A stretch of 64,000 nucleotides of DNA from Xylocopa sonorina. Taxonomy: Eukaryota > Arthropoda > Insecta > Hymenoptera > Apidae. The stretch lies in contig NW_027490171.1 of assembly GCF_050948175.1 (NCBI RefSeq), positions 1 to 64,000 of the forward strand, read 5' to 3'. Below are positions 1-11,379 of the stretch, piece after piece. Below the pieces are notes generated by a model that worked only from the letters and a program-made list of their open reading frames with translations, had not been told where the DNA came from and did no database searches. How positions within the stretch are numbered: position 1 is the first letter of the stretch; the number at the start of each line of letters is the position of its first letter. The position numbers and the translations under genes were made by a program.

Positions 1-34
1 TCGTCTACACTTCAAATGAATGTAAATGCGACAC

Positions 35-48
35 TTCCTTGCAAGGAA
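35..48. other. Dyad 1: perfect 14-bp palindrome TTCCTTGCAAGGAA, once per monomer
   Basis: TTCCTTGCAAGGAA equals its own reverse complement. Essentially every unit has this element at positions 35-48 of the monomer, and the coordinates given are the first copy. The outer arms (TTCCT and AGGAA) are kept in most units, while the centre varies: TTGCAA, TTGCTA, TCGCTA, TTGTAA and TTGCGA are all frequent. Conserved arms around a variable core could mean a binding site for a dimeric protein or a hairpin-forming segment. No specific factor can be assigned from sequence alone. Confidence 0.75.
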
Positions 49-105
49 ATAGCGTTTGCAGATGTCTACGTATCGAAGCAATAGAGTTCTAATGCTTCTT
101 AAAAC

Positions 106-115
106 GCGATATCGC
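106..115. other. Dyad 2: 10-bp palindrome GCGATATCGC with an EcoRV site
   Basis: GCGATATCGC is self-complementary and lies at monomer positions 106-115 in most units of the left half. It contains GATATC, so digestion at this site should produce a 174-bp ladder. From about 32 kb rightward, many units carry gagatattgc or gagatcgc instead, which removes both the palindrome and the restriction site. The element is a useful marker of monomer type; any protein-binding role is conjecture. Confidence 0.75.
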
Positions 116-418
116 ATCTCATTTCTATGTTTCATGGTAAGATATAATATGATTTGCGAAGTGTTATGCATTCCTCGTCTACGATTCAAATGAATGTAAA
201 TGCGACACTTCCTTGCAAGGAAATAGCGTTTGCAGATGTCTACGTATCGAAACAATAGAGTTCAAATGCTTCTTAAAACGCGATATCGCATGTCATTTCT
301 ATGTTTCACGGTAGGATATAATATGATTTGCGAAGTGTCATCTATTCCTCGTCTACACTTCAAATGAATGTAAATGCGACACTTCCTTGCAAGGAAATAG
401 CGTTTGCAGATGTCTACG

Positions 419-1810
419 TATGGAAGCAATAGAGTTCTAATGCTTCTTAAAACGCGATATCGCATCTCATTTCTATGTTTCATGGTAAGATATAATATGA
501 TTTGCGAAGTGTTATGTATTCCTCGTCTACACATCAACTGAATGTAAATGCGGCACTTCCTTGCAAGGAAATAGCGTTTGCAAATGTCTACGTATCGTAG
601 AAATAGAGTTCAAATGCTTCTTAAAACGCGATATCGCATCTCATTCCTATGTTTCACGGTAGGATATAATATGATTTGCGAAGTGTTATGTATTCCTCGT
701 CTACACTTCAAATGAATGTGAATGCGACACTTCCTCGCTAGGAAATAGCGTCTGCAGATGTCTAGATATCGTAGCAATAGAGTTCTAATGCTTCTTAAAA
801 CGCGATATCGCATCTCATTTCTATGTTTCATGGTAAGATATAATATTCATTGCGAAGTGTTATGCATTCCTCGTCTACGATTCAAATGAATGTAAATGCG
901 ACTCTTCCTTGCAAGGAAATAGCGTTTGCAGATGTCTACGTATCGTAGAAATAGAGTTCAAATGCTTCTTAAAACGCGATATCGCATCTCATTCCTATGT
1001 TTCATGGTAGGATATAATATGATTTGCGAAGTGTTATGTATTCCTCGTCTACACTTCAAATGAATGTGAATGCGACACTACCTTGCTAGGAAATAGCGTC
1101 TGCAGATGTATAGGTATCCTAGCAATAGAGTTCTAATGCTTCTTAAAACGCGATATCGCATCTCATTTCTATGTTTCATGGTAAAATATAATATGATTTG
1201 TGAAGTGTTATGTATTCCTCGTCTACACTTCAAATGAATGTAAATGCGACACTTCCTTGCTAGGAAATAGCGTTTGCAGATGTCTACGTATCGTAGCAAT
1301 AGAGTTCTTATGATTCTTAAAACGCGATATCGCATCTCATTTCTATGTTTCATGGTAAGATACAATATGATATGCGAAGTGTTATGTATTCCTCGTCTAC
1401 ACTTCAAATGAATGTGAATGCGACACTACCTTGCTAGGAAATAGCGTCTGCAGATGTATGGGTATCCTAGCAATAGAGTACTAATGCTTCTTAAAACTCG
1501 ATATCGCATCTCATTTCTATGTTTCATGGTAAGATATAATATGATTTGCGAAGTGTTATGTATTCCTCGTCTACACTTCAAATGAATGTAAGTGCGACAC
1601 TTCCTTGCAAGGAAGTAGCGTTTGCAAATGTCTACCTATCGTAGCAATAGTGTTCTCATGCTTCTTAAAACGCGATATCGCATCTCATTTCTATGTTTCA
1701 TGGTAAGATATAATATGATTTGCGAAGTGTTATGTATTCCTCGTCTACACTTCAAATGAATGTAAATGCGACACTTCCTTGCAAGGAAATAGCGTTTGCA
1801 GATGTCTACG
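419..1810 (+). repeat. HOR copy, 8 monomers (1,392 bp)
   Basis: The block is phased from the diagnostic variant tatggaagc at 419 to its next copy at 1811. It contains, in order, units with ctacgtatcgtagaaatag, a ttcatt-type unit at about 849, units with gatgtataggtatcc and gatgtatgggtatcc, an aaaactcgatatc form, and a unit with gtaagtgcgac that leads into the next anchor. The same order recurs 1,566 bp downstream. Confidence 0.8.
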
Positions 1811-3376
1811 TATGGAAGCAATAGAGTTCTAATGCTTCTTAAAACGCGATATCGCATCTCATTTCTATGTTTCATGGTAAGATATAATATGGTTTGCGAA
1901 GTGTCATCTATTCCTCGTCTACACTTCAAATGAATGTAAATGCGACACTTCCTTGCAAGGAAATAGCGTTTGCAGATGTCTACGTATCGAAGCAATAGAG
2001 TTCTAATGCTTCTTAGAACGCGATATCGCATCTCATTTCTATGTTTCATGGTAAGATATAATATGATTTGCGAAGTGCTATGTATTCCTCGTCTACACTT
2101 CAAATGAATGTAAATGCGACACTTCCTTGCAAGGAAATAGCGTTTGCAGATGTCTACCTATCGTAGCAATAGAGTTCTAATGCTTCTTAAAACGCGATAT
2201 CGCATCTCATTTCTATGTTTCATGGTAAGATATAATATGATTTGCGAAGTGTTATGTATTCCTCGTCTACACTTCAAATGAATGTGAATGCGACACTTCC
2301 TCGCTAGGAAATAGCGTCTGCAGATGTCTAGATATCGTAGCAATAGAGTTCTAATGCTTCTTAAAACGCGATATCGCATCTCATTTCTATGTTTCATGGT
2401 AAGATATAATATTCATTGCGAAGTGTTATGCATTCCTCGTCTACGATTCAAATGAATGTAAATGCGACTCTTCCTTGCAAGGAAATAGCGTTTGCAGATG
2501 TCTACGTATCGTAGAAATAGAGTTCAAATGCTTCTTAAAACGCGATATCGCATCTCATTCCTATGTTTCATGGTAGGATATAATATGATTTGCGAAGTGT
2601 TATGTATTCCTCGTCTACACTTCAAATGAATGTGAATGCGACACTACCTTGCTAGGAAATAGCGTCTGCAGATGTATAGGTATCCTAGCAATAGAGTTCT
2701 AATGCTTCTTAAAACGCGATATCGCATCTCATTTCTATGTTTCATGGTAAAATATAATATGATTTGTGAAGTGTTATGTATTCCTCGTCTACACTTCAAA
2801 TGAATGTAAATGCGACACTTCCTTGCTAGGAAATAGCGTTTGCAGATGTCTACGTATCGTAGCAATAGAGTTCTTATGATTCTTAAAACGCGATATCGCA
2901 TCTCATTTCTATGTTTCATGGTAAGATACAATATGATATGCGAAGTGTTATGTATTCCTCGTCTACACTTCAAATGAATGTGAATGCGACACTACCTTGC
3001 TAGGAAATAGCGTCTGCAGATGTATGGGTATCCTAGCAATAGAGTACTAATGCTTCTTAAAACTCGATATCGCATCTCATTTCTATGTTTCATGGTAAGA
3101 TATAATATGATTTGCGAAGTGTTATGTATTCCTCGTCTACACTTCAAATGAATGTAAGTGCGACACTTCCTTGAAAGGAAGTAGCGTTTGCAAATGTCTA
3201 CCTATCGTAGCAATAGTGTTCTCATGCTTCTTAAAACGCGATATCGCATCTCATTTCTATGTTTCATGGTAAGATATAATATGATTTGCGAAGTGTTATG
3301 TATTCCTCGTCTACACTTCAAATGAATGTAAATGCGACACTTCCTTGCAAGGAAATAGCGTTTGCAGATGTCTACG
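1811..3376 (+). repeat. HOR copy, 9 monomers (1,566 bp)
   Basis: From 2227 on, this block matches the previous one at an offset of 1,566 bp (661 pairs with 2227, 841 with 2407, 1441 with 3007). It has one monomer more than its neighbours. The extra unit lies at about 1985-2160 and carries atgcttcttagaac. Gain or loss of one whole monomer is the expected outcome of unequal exchange in register. Confidence 0.8.
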
Positions 3377-4768
3377 TATGGAAGCAATAGAGTTCTAATG
3401 CTTCTTAAAACGCGATATCGCATCTCATTTCTATGTTTCATGGTAAGATATAATATGGTTTGCGAAGTGTCATCTATTCCTCGTCTACACTTCAAATGCA
3501 TGTAAATGCGACACTTCCTTGCAAGGAAATAGCGTTTGCAGATGTCTACGTATCGTAGGTATGGAGTTCTAATGCTTCTTAAAACGCGATATCGCTTCTC
3601 ATTTCTATGTTTCATGGTAAGATATAACATGATTTGCGAAGTGTTATGTATTCCTCGTCTACACATCAAATGAATGTAAATGCGACACTTCCTTGCAAGG
3701 AAATAGCGTTTCCAGATGTCTACGTATCGTAGCAATAGAGTTCTTATGATTCTTAAAACGCGATATCGCATCTCATTTCTATGTTTCATGGTAAGATATA
3801 ATATTCATTGCGAAGTGTTATGCATTCCTCGTCTACGATTCAAATGAATGTAAATGCGACTCTTCCTTGCAAGGAAATAGCGTTTGCAAATGTCTACGTA
3901 TCGTAGAAATAGAGTTCAAATGCTTCTTAAAACGCGATATCGCATCTCATTCCTATGTTTCATGGTAGGATATAATATGATTTGCGAAGTGTTATGTATT
4001 CCTCGTCTACACTTCAAATGAATGTGAATGCGACACTACCTTGCTAGGAAATAGCGTCTGCAGATGTATAGGTATCCTAGCAATAGAGTTCTAATGCTTC
4101 TTAAAACGCGATATCGCATCTCATTTCTATGTTTCATGGTAAAATATAATATGATTTGTGAAGTGTTATGTATTCCTCGTCTACACTTCAAATGAATGTA
4201 AATGCGACACTTCCTTGCTAGGAAATAGCGTTTGCAGATGTCTACGTATCGTAGCAATAGAGTTCTTATGATTCTTAAAACGCGATATCGCATCTCATTT
4301 CTATGTTTCATGGTAAGATACAATATGATATGCGAAGTGTTATGTATTCCTCGTCTACACTTCAAATGAATGTGAATGCGACACTACCTTGCTAGGAAAT
4401 AGCGTCTGCAGATGTATGGGTATCCTAGCAATAGAGTACTAATGCTTCTTAAAACTCGATATCGCATCTCATTTCTATGTTTCATGGTAAGATATAATAT
4501 GATTTGCGAAGTGTTATGTATTCCTCGTCTACACTTCAAATGAATGTAAGTGCGACACTTCCTTGCAAGGAAGTAGCGTTTGCAAATGTCTACCTATCCT
4601 AGCAATAGTGTTCTCATGCTTCTTAAAACGCGATATCGCATCTCATTTCTATGTTTCATGGTAAGATATAATATGATTTGCGAAGTGTTATGTATTCCTC
4701 GTCTACACTTCAAATGAATGTAAATGCGACACTTCCTTGCAAGGAAATAGCGTTTGCAGATGTCTACG
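3377..4768 (+). repeat. HOR copy, 8 monomers (1,392 bp)
   Basis: Unit order follows the two preceding blocks (2407 pairs with 3799 at 1,392 bp), but the first monomers are replaced by a type with taggtatggagttc and cgcttctcatttc. That type becomes standard in all HORs to the right, so this block looks like the hybrid joint between the left HOR family and the next one. Confidence 0.75.
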
Positions 4769-4871
4769 TATGGAAGCAATAGAGTTCTAATGCTTCTTAA
4801 AACGCGATATCGCATCTCATTTCTATGTACATGGTAAGATATAATATGGTTTGCGAAGTGTCATCTATTCC
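4699..4871 (+). repeat. Only length-variant monomer: 173 bp, one base lost
   Basis: Around 4826-4831 this unit reads tatgtacatgg where others read tatgtttcatgg, a net loss of one base. All unit starts before it equal 1 plus a multiple of 174; all those sampled after it are exact multiples of 174, to the end of the window. It is the only frame-changing indel I detected. The change is absent from the equivalent units of neighbouring HOR copies (for example near 3437 and 6222), so it is private and recent, or an assembly or consensus error. Confidence 0.9.
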
Positions 4872-6159
4872 TCGTCTACACTTCAAATGAATGTAAATGC
4901 GACACTTCCTTGCAAGGAAATAGCGTTTGCAGATGTCTACGTATCGTAGGTATGGAGTTCTATTGCTTCTTAAAACGCGATATCGCTTCTCATTTCTATG
5001 TTTCATGGTAAGATATAACATGATTTGCGAAGTGTTATGTATTCCTCGTCTACACATCAAATGAATGTAAATGCGACACTTCCTTGCAAGGAAATAGCGT
5101 TTCCAGATGTCTACGTATCGTAGCAATAGAGTTCTTATGATTCTTAAAACGCGATATCGCATCTCATTTCTATGTTTCATGGTAAGATATAATATGATTT
5201 GCGAAGTGTCATGTATTCCTCGTCTACACTTCAAATGAATGTGAATGCGACATTTCCTTGCAAGGAAATAGCATTTGCAGATGTCTACGTATCGTAGCAA
5301 TGGATTTCTGATGCTTCTTAAAACGCGATATCGCATCTCATTTCTATGTTTCATGGTAAGATATAATATGCTTTGCGAAGTGTCATCTATTCCTCGTCTA
5401 CACTTCAAATGAATGTAAATGCGACACTTCCTTGCAAGGAAATAGCGTTTGCAGATGTCTACGTATCGTAGGTATAGAGTTCTAATGCTACTTAAAACGC
5501 GATATCGCATCTCATTTCTATGTTTCATGGTAAGATATAATATGATTTGCGAAGTATCATGTATTCCTCGTCTACACTTCAAATGAATGTAAATGCAACA
5601 CTTCCTCGCTAGGAAATAGCGTTTGCAGATGTCTACGAATCGTAGCAAATGATTTCTAATGCTTCTTAAAACGCGATATCGCATCTCATTTCTATGTTTC
5701 ATGGTAAGATATAATATGATTTGCGAAGTGTTATGAATTCCTCGTCTACACTTCAAATGAATGTAAATGCGACACTTCCTTGTAAGGAAATAGCGTTCGC
5801 AGATGTCTACCTATCGTAGCAATAGAGTTCTAATGCTTCTTAAAACTCGATACCGCATCTCATTTCTATGTTTCATGGTAAGATATAATATGATTTGCGA
5901 AGTGTTATGTATTCCTCGTCTACACTTCAAATGAATGTAAGTGCGACACTTCCTTGCAAGGAAGTAGCGTTTGCAAATGTCTACCTATCGTAGCAATAGT
6001 GTTCTCATGCTTCTTAAAACGCGATATCGCATCTCATTTCTATGTTTCATGGTAAGATATAATATGATTTGCGAAGTGTTATGTATTCCTCGTCTACACT
6101 TCAAATGAATGTAAATGCGACACTTCCTTGCAAGGAAATAGCGTTTGCAGATGTCTACG
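4769..6159 (+). repeat. HOR copy, 8 monomers, 1,391 bp; first appearance of a new cassette
   Basis: The block includes the 1-bp deletion. It introduces a run of types that persists to about 18 kb: gcatttgcag with tggatttctgatgc, tatgctttgcg, taggtatagagttctaatgctac, aatgcaacacttcctcgc, acgaatcgtagcaaatg, ttatgaattcc and ccttgtaagg. The cassette ends with the gtaagtgcgac and gttctcatgc units shared with the left family. Confidence 0.75.
5459..5471. other. Dyad 3: inverted repeat CTACG-TAT-CGTAG
   Basis: Arms CTACG and CGTAG flank a 3-base centre at monomer positions 66-78; the left arm plus TA also makes the self-complementary TACGTA. The given copy is a perfect example. This is the most polymorphic stretch of the monomer: ctaggtatcg, ctacctatcg, ctagatatcg, ctacgaatcg and tatgggtatcc all recur and often break the symmetry. 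The ctacctatcg form puts a stop codon in the otherwise open minus-strand frame. Confidence 0.65.
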
Positions 6160-7551
6160 TATGGAAGCAATAGAGTTCTAATGCTTCTTAAAACGCGATA
6201 TCGCATCTCATTTCTATGTTTCATGGTAAGATATAATATGGTTTGCGAAGTGTCATCTATTCCTCGTCTACACTTCAAATGAATGTAAATGCGACACTTC
6301 CTTGCAAGGAAATAGCGTTTGCAGATGTCTACGTATCGTAGGTATGGAGTTCTAATGCTTCTTAAAACGCGATATCGCTTCTCATTTCTATGTTTCATGG
6401 TAAGATATAACATGATTTGCGAAGTGTTATGTATTCCTCGTCTACACATCAAATGAATGTAAATGCGACACTTCCTTGCAAGGAAATAGCGTTTCCAGAT
6501 GTCTACGTATCGTAGCAATAGAGTTCTTATGATTCTTAAAACGCGATATCGCATCTCATTTCTATGTTTCATGGTAAGATATAATATGATTTGCGAAGTG
6601 TCATGTATTCCTCGTCTACACTTCAAATGAATGTGAATGCGACATTTCCTTGCAAGGAAATAGCATTTGCAGATGTCTACGTATCGTAGCAATGGATTTC
6701 TGATGCTCCTTAAAACGCGATATCGCATCTCATTTCTATGTTTCATGGTAAGATATAATATGCTTTGCGAAGTGTCATCTATTCCTCGTCTACACTTCAA
6801 ATGAATGTAAATGCGACACTTCCTTGCAAGGAAATAGCGTTTGCAGATGTCTACGTATCGTAGGTATAGAGTTCAAATGCTTCTTAAAACGCGATATCGC
6901 ATCTCATTCCTATGTTTCACGGTAGGATATAATATGATTTGCGAAGTGTTATGTATTCCTCGTCTACACTTCAAATCTATGTAAATGCGACACTTCCTTG
7001 CAAGGAAACAGCGTTTCCAGATGTCTACGTATCGTAGCAATAGAGTTCTTATGATTCTTAAAACGCGATATCGCATCTCATTTCTATGTTTCATGGTAAG
7101 ATACAATATGATATGCGAAGTGTTATGTATTCCTCGTCTACACTTCAAATGAATGTGAATGCGACACTACCTTGCTAGGAAATAGCGTCTGCAGATGTAT
7201 GGGTATCCTAGCAATAGAGTACTAATGCTTCTTAAAACTCGATATCGCATCTCATTTCTATGTTTCATGGTAAGATATAATATGATTTGCGAAGTGCTAT
7301 GTATTCCTCGTCTACACTTCAAATGAATGTAAGTGCGACACTTCCTTGCAAGGAAGTAGCGTTTGCAAATGTCTACCTATCGTAGCAATAGTGTTCTCAT
7401 GCTTCTTAAAACGCGATATCGCATCTCATTTCTATGTTTCATGGTAAGATATAATATGATTTGCGAAGTGTTATGTATTCCTCGTCTACACTTCAAATGA
7501 ATGTAAATGCGACACTTCCTTGCAAGGAAATAGCGTTTGCAGATGTCTACG
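6160..7551 (+). repeat. HOR copy, 8 monomers; cassette truncated and rejoined to left-family units
   Basis: Up to about 6860 this follows the preceding cassette. At the taggtatagag unit it then switches to gttcaaatgc and continues with left-family units (gatatgcg and gatgtatgggtatcc forms) instead of the gctac, gaattcc and tgtaagg units. The switch lies inside a monomer in correct register, as expected for unequal crossing-over or conversion between two HOR types. Confidence 0.75.
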
Positions 7552-9291
7552 TATGGAAGCAATAGAGTTCTAATGCTTCTTAAAACGCGATATCGCATCT
7601 CATTTCTATGTTTCATGGTAAGATATAATATGGTTTGCGAAGTGTCATCTATTCCTCGTCTACACTTCAAATGAATGTAAATGCGACACTTCCTTGCAAG
7701 GAAATAGCGTTTGCAGATGTCTACGTATCGTAGGTATGGAGTTCTAATGCTTCTTAAAACGCGATATCGCTTCTCATTTCTATGTTTCATGGTAAGATAT
7801 AACATGATTTGCGAAGTGTTATGTATTCCTCGTCTACACATCAAATGAATGTAAATGCGACACTTCCTTGCAAGGAAATAGCGTTTCCAGATGTCTACGT
7901 ATCGTAGCAATAGAGTTCTTATGATTCTTAAAACGCGATATCGCATCTCATTTCTATGTTTCATGGTAAGATATAATATGATTTGCGAAGTGTCATGTAT
8001 TCCTCGTCTACACTTCAAATGAATGTGAATGCGACATTTCCTTGCAAGGAAATAGCATTTGCAGATGTCTACGTATCGTAGCAATGGATTTCTGATGCTT
8101 CTTAAAACGCGATATCGCATCTCATTTCTATGTTTCATGGTAAGATATAATATGCTTTGCGAAGTGTCATCTATTCCTCGTCTACACTTCAAATGAATGT
8201 AAATGCGACACTTCCTTGCAAGGAAATAGCGTTTGCAGATGTCTACGTATCGTAGGTATAGAGTTCTAATGCTACTTAAAACGCGATATCGCATCTCATT
8301 TCTATGTTTCATGGTAAGATATAATATGATTTGCGATGTATCATGTATTCCTCGTCTACACTTCAAATGAATGTAAATGCAACACTTCCTCGCTAGGAAA
8401 TAGCGTTTGCAGATGTCTACGAATCGTAGCAAATGATTTCTAATGCTTCTTAAAACGCGATATCGCATCTCATTTCTATGTTTCATGGTAAGATATAATA
8501 TGATTTGCGAAGTGTTATGAATTCCTCGTCTACACTTCAAATGAATGTAAATGCGACACTTCCTTGTAAGGAAATAGCGTTCGCAGATGTCTACCTATCG
8601 TAGCAATAGAGTTCTAATGCTACTTAAAACGCGATATCGCATCTCATTTCTATGTTTCATGGTAAGATATAATATGATTTGCGAAGTATCATGTATTCCT
8701 CGTCTACACTTCAAATGAATGTAAATGCAACACTTCCTCGCTAGGAAATAGCGTTTGCAGATGTCTACGAATCGTAGCAAATGATTTCTAATGCTTCTTA
8801 AAACGCGATATCGCATCTCATTTCTATGTTTCATGGTAAGATATAATATGATTTGCGAAGTGTTATGAATTCCTCGTCTACACTTCAAATGAATGTAAAT
8901 GCGACACTTCCTTGTAAGGAAATAGCGTTCGCAGATGTCTACCTATCGTAGCAATAGAGTTCTAATGCTTCTTAAAACTCGATATCGCATCTCATTTCTA
9001 TGTTTCATGGTAAGATATAATATGATTTGCGAAGTGTTATGTATTCCTCGTCTACACTTCAAATGAATGTAAGTGCGACACTTCCTTGCAAGGAAGTAGC
9101 GTTTGCAAATGTCTACCTATCGTAGCAATAGTGTTCTCATGCTTCTTAAAACGCGATATCGCATCTCATTTCTATGTTTCATGGTAAGATATAATATGAT
9201 TTGCGAAGTGTTATGTATTCCTCGTCTACACTTCAAATGAATGTAAATGCGACACTTCCTTGCAAGGAAATAGCGTTTGCAGATGTCTACG
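7552..9291 (+). repeat. HOR copy, 10 monomers (1,740 bp)
   Basis: The full cassette is present again, extended by a local two-monomer duplication (8271-8618 repeated at 8619-8966). It closes with the aaaactcgatatc and gtaagtgcgac units before the next tatggaagc anchor at 9292. Confidence 0.85.
8271..8966 (+). repeat. Tandem two-monomer duplication (2 x 348 bp)
   Basis: The pair of monomers beginning gctacttaaaac at 8271 recurs at 8619 with the same rare variants in the same order: gaagtatcatg, aatgcaacacttcctcgc, acgaatcgtagcaaatg, ttatgaattcc, ccttgtaagg, gttcgcagatg. I noticed one difference, gcgatgtatc near 8335 against gcgaagtatc near 8683. In other HOR copies the pair occurs once, so this is a recent duplication specific to this copy. 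Confidence 0.85.
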
Positions 9292-11379
9292 TATGGAAGC
9301 AATAGAGTTCTAATGCTTCTTAAAACGCGATATCGCATCTCATTTCTATGTTTCATGGTAAGATATAATATGGTTTGCGAAGTGTCATCTATTCCTCGTC
9401 TACACTTCAAATGAATGTAAATGCGACACTTCCTTGCAAGGAAATAGCGTTTGCAGATGTCTACGTATCGTAGGTATGGAGTTCTAATGCTTCTTAAAAC
9501 GCGATATCGCTTCTCATTTCTATGTTTCATGGTAAGATATAACATGATTTGCGAAGTGTTATGTATTCCTCGTCTACACATCAAATGAATGTAAATGCGA
9601 CACTTCCTTGCAAGGAAATAGCGTTTCCAGATGTCTACGTATCGTAGCAATAGAGTTCTTATGATTCTTAAAACGCGATATCGCATCTCATTTCTATGTT
9701 TCATGGTAAGATATAATATGATTTGCGAAGTGTCATGTATTCCTCGTCTACACTTCAAATGAATGTGAATGCGACATTTCCTTGCAAGGAAATAGCATTT
9801 GCAGATGTCTACGTATCGTAGCAATGGATTTCTGATGCTTCTTAAAACGCGATATCGCATCTCATTTCTATGTTTCATGGTAAGATATAATATGCTTTGC
9901 GAAGTGTCATCTATTCCTCGTCTACACTTCAAATGAATGTAAATGCGACACTTCCTTGCAAGGAAATAGCGTTTGCAGATGTCTACGTATCGTAGGTATA
10001 GAGTTCTAATGCTACTTAAAACGCGATATCGCATCTCATTTCTATGTTTCATGGTATGATATAATATGATTTGCGAAGTATCATGTATTCCTCGTCTACA
10101 CTTCAAATGAATGTAAATGCAACACTTCCTCGCTAGGAAATAGCGTTTGCAGATGTCTACGAATCGTAGCAAATGATTTCTAATGCTTCTTAAAACGCGA
10201 TATCGCATCTCATTTCTATGTTTCATGGTAAGATATAATATGATTTGCGAAGTGTTATGAATTCCTCGTCTACACTTCAAATGAATGTAAATGCGACACT
10301 TCCTTGTAAGGAAATAGCGTTCGCAGATGTCTACCTATCGTAGCAATAGAGTTCTAATGCTTCTTAAAACGCGATATCGCATCTCATTTCTATGTTTCAT
10401 GGTAAAATATAATATGATTTGTGAAGTGTTATGTATTCCTCGTCTACACTTCAAATGAATGTAAATGCGACACTTCCTTGCTAGGAAATAGCGTTTGCAG
10501 ATGTCTACGTATCGTAGCAATAGAGTTCTTATTATTCTTAAAACGCGATATCGCATCTCATTTCTATGTTTCATGGTAAGATATAATATGATTTGCGAAG
10601 TGTCATGTATTCCTCGTCTACATTTCAAATGAATGTGAATGCGACACTTCCTCGCTAGGAAATAGCGTCTGCAGATGTCTAGATATCGTAGCAATAGGGT
10701 TCTAATGCTTCTTAAAACGCGATATCGCATCTCATTTCTATGTTTCATGGTAAGATATAATATTCATTGCGAAGTGTTATGCATTCCTCGTCTACGATTC
10801 AAATGAATGTAAATGCGACTCTTCCTTGCAAGGAAATAGCGTTTGCAGATGTCTACGTATCACAGCAATAGAGTTCTTGTGATTCTTAGAACGCGATATC
10901 GCATCTCATTTCTATGTTTCATGGTAAGGTATAATATGATATGCGAAGTGTTATGTATTCCTCGTCTACACTTCAAATGAATGTGAATGCGACACTACCT
11001 TGCTAGGAAATAGCGTCTGCAGATGTATAGGTATCCTAGCAATAGAGTTCTAATGCTTCTTAAAACTCGATATCGCATCTCATTTCTATGTTTCATGGTA
11101 AGATATAATATGATTTGCGAAGTGTTATGTATTCCTCGTCTACACTTCAAATGAATGTAAGTGCGACACTTCCTTGCAAGGAAGTAGCGTTTGCAAATGT
11201 CTACCTATCGTAGCAATAGTGTTCTCATGCTTCTTAAAACGCGATATCGCATCTCATTTCTATGTTTCATGGTAAGATATAATATGATTTGCGAAGTGTT
11301 ATGTATTCCTCGTCTACACTTCAAATGAATGTAAATGCGACACTTCCTTGCAAGGAAATAGCGTTTGCAGATGTCTACG
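9292..11379 (+). repeat. HOR copy, 12 monomers (2,088 bp)
   Basis: The cassette from 9292 matches the 10-mer copy, but after the tgtaagg unit (about 10310) new units follow: aaaatataatatgatttgtg, ttcttattattc, tctacatttcaaatg, tctagatatcg with ataggg, a ttcatt-type unit, and ctacgtatcacagc with cttgtgattcttagaac. Several of these resemble far-left units (near 1190 and 2340), so the HOR grew by capturing monomers from another HOR type. Confidence 0.85.

Larger units (their letters stand above)
1..174 (+). repeat. Representative 174-bp monomer (phase tcgtctac)
   Basis: In this phase the unit reads, in order: a variable site at positions 9-10 (ac before ttcaaatg, or ga before ttcaaatg); a fairly constant block aatgtaaatgcgac; a dyad at 35-48; the block atagcgtttgcaga; a hypervariable stretch at 66-85 holding a second dyad; gcttcttaaaa; a third dyad at 106-115; catttctatgtttcatgg; the AT-rich gatataatatgatttgcg; and gaagtgttatgtattcc. 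The substitutions that define monomer types sit mainly at 9-10, 40-44, 57, 66-90, 108-125 and 150-162. The length suits one nucleosome plus linker. The choice of start is arbitrary because the array is circularly permutable. Confidence 0.95.
1..418 (+). repeat. Left-edge partial HOR
   Basis: These first monomers precede the first copy of the diagnostic variant tatggaagc (at 419), so they are the truncated right part of an HOR that begins outside the window. They include forms with ttcacggtagg and gcatgtcattt that are uncommon further right. No gene or non-satellite sequence is present. Confidence 0.7.

Noticed and set aside
140..160. Bacterial-type promoter (tataat in gatataatatg, with ttcatg upstream)
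   Set aside because: The TATAAT-like string is part of the repeat and occurs in nearly every unit, spacing to a -35-like box is poor, and no gene follows. The context is a eukaryotic satellite.
1..174. An older 87-bp dimer or shorter sub-repeat inside the monomer
   Set aside because: Only scattered short matches between the halves are visible (gtctac at positions 3 and 64; aatag at two sites). There is no aligned half-unit similarity.
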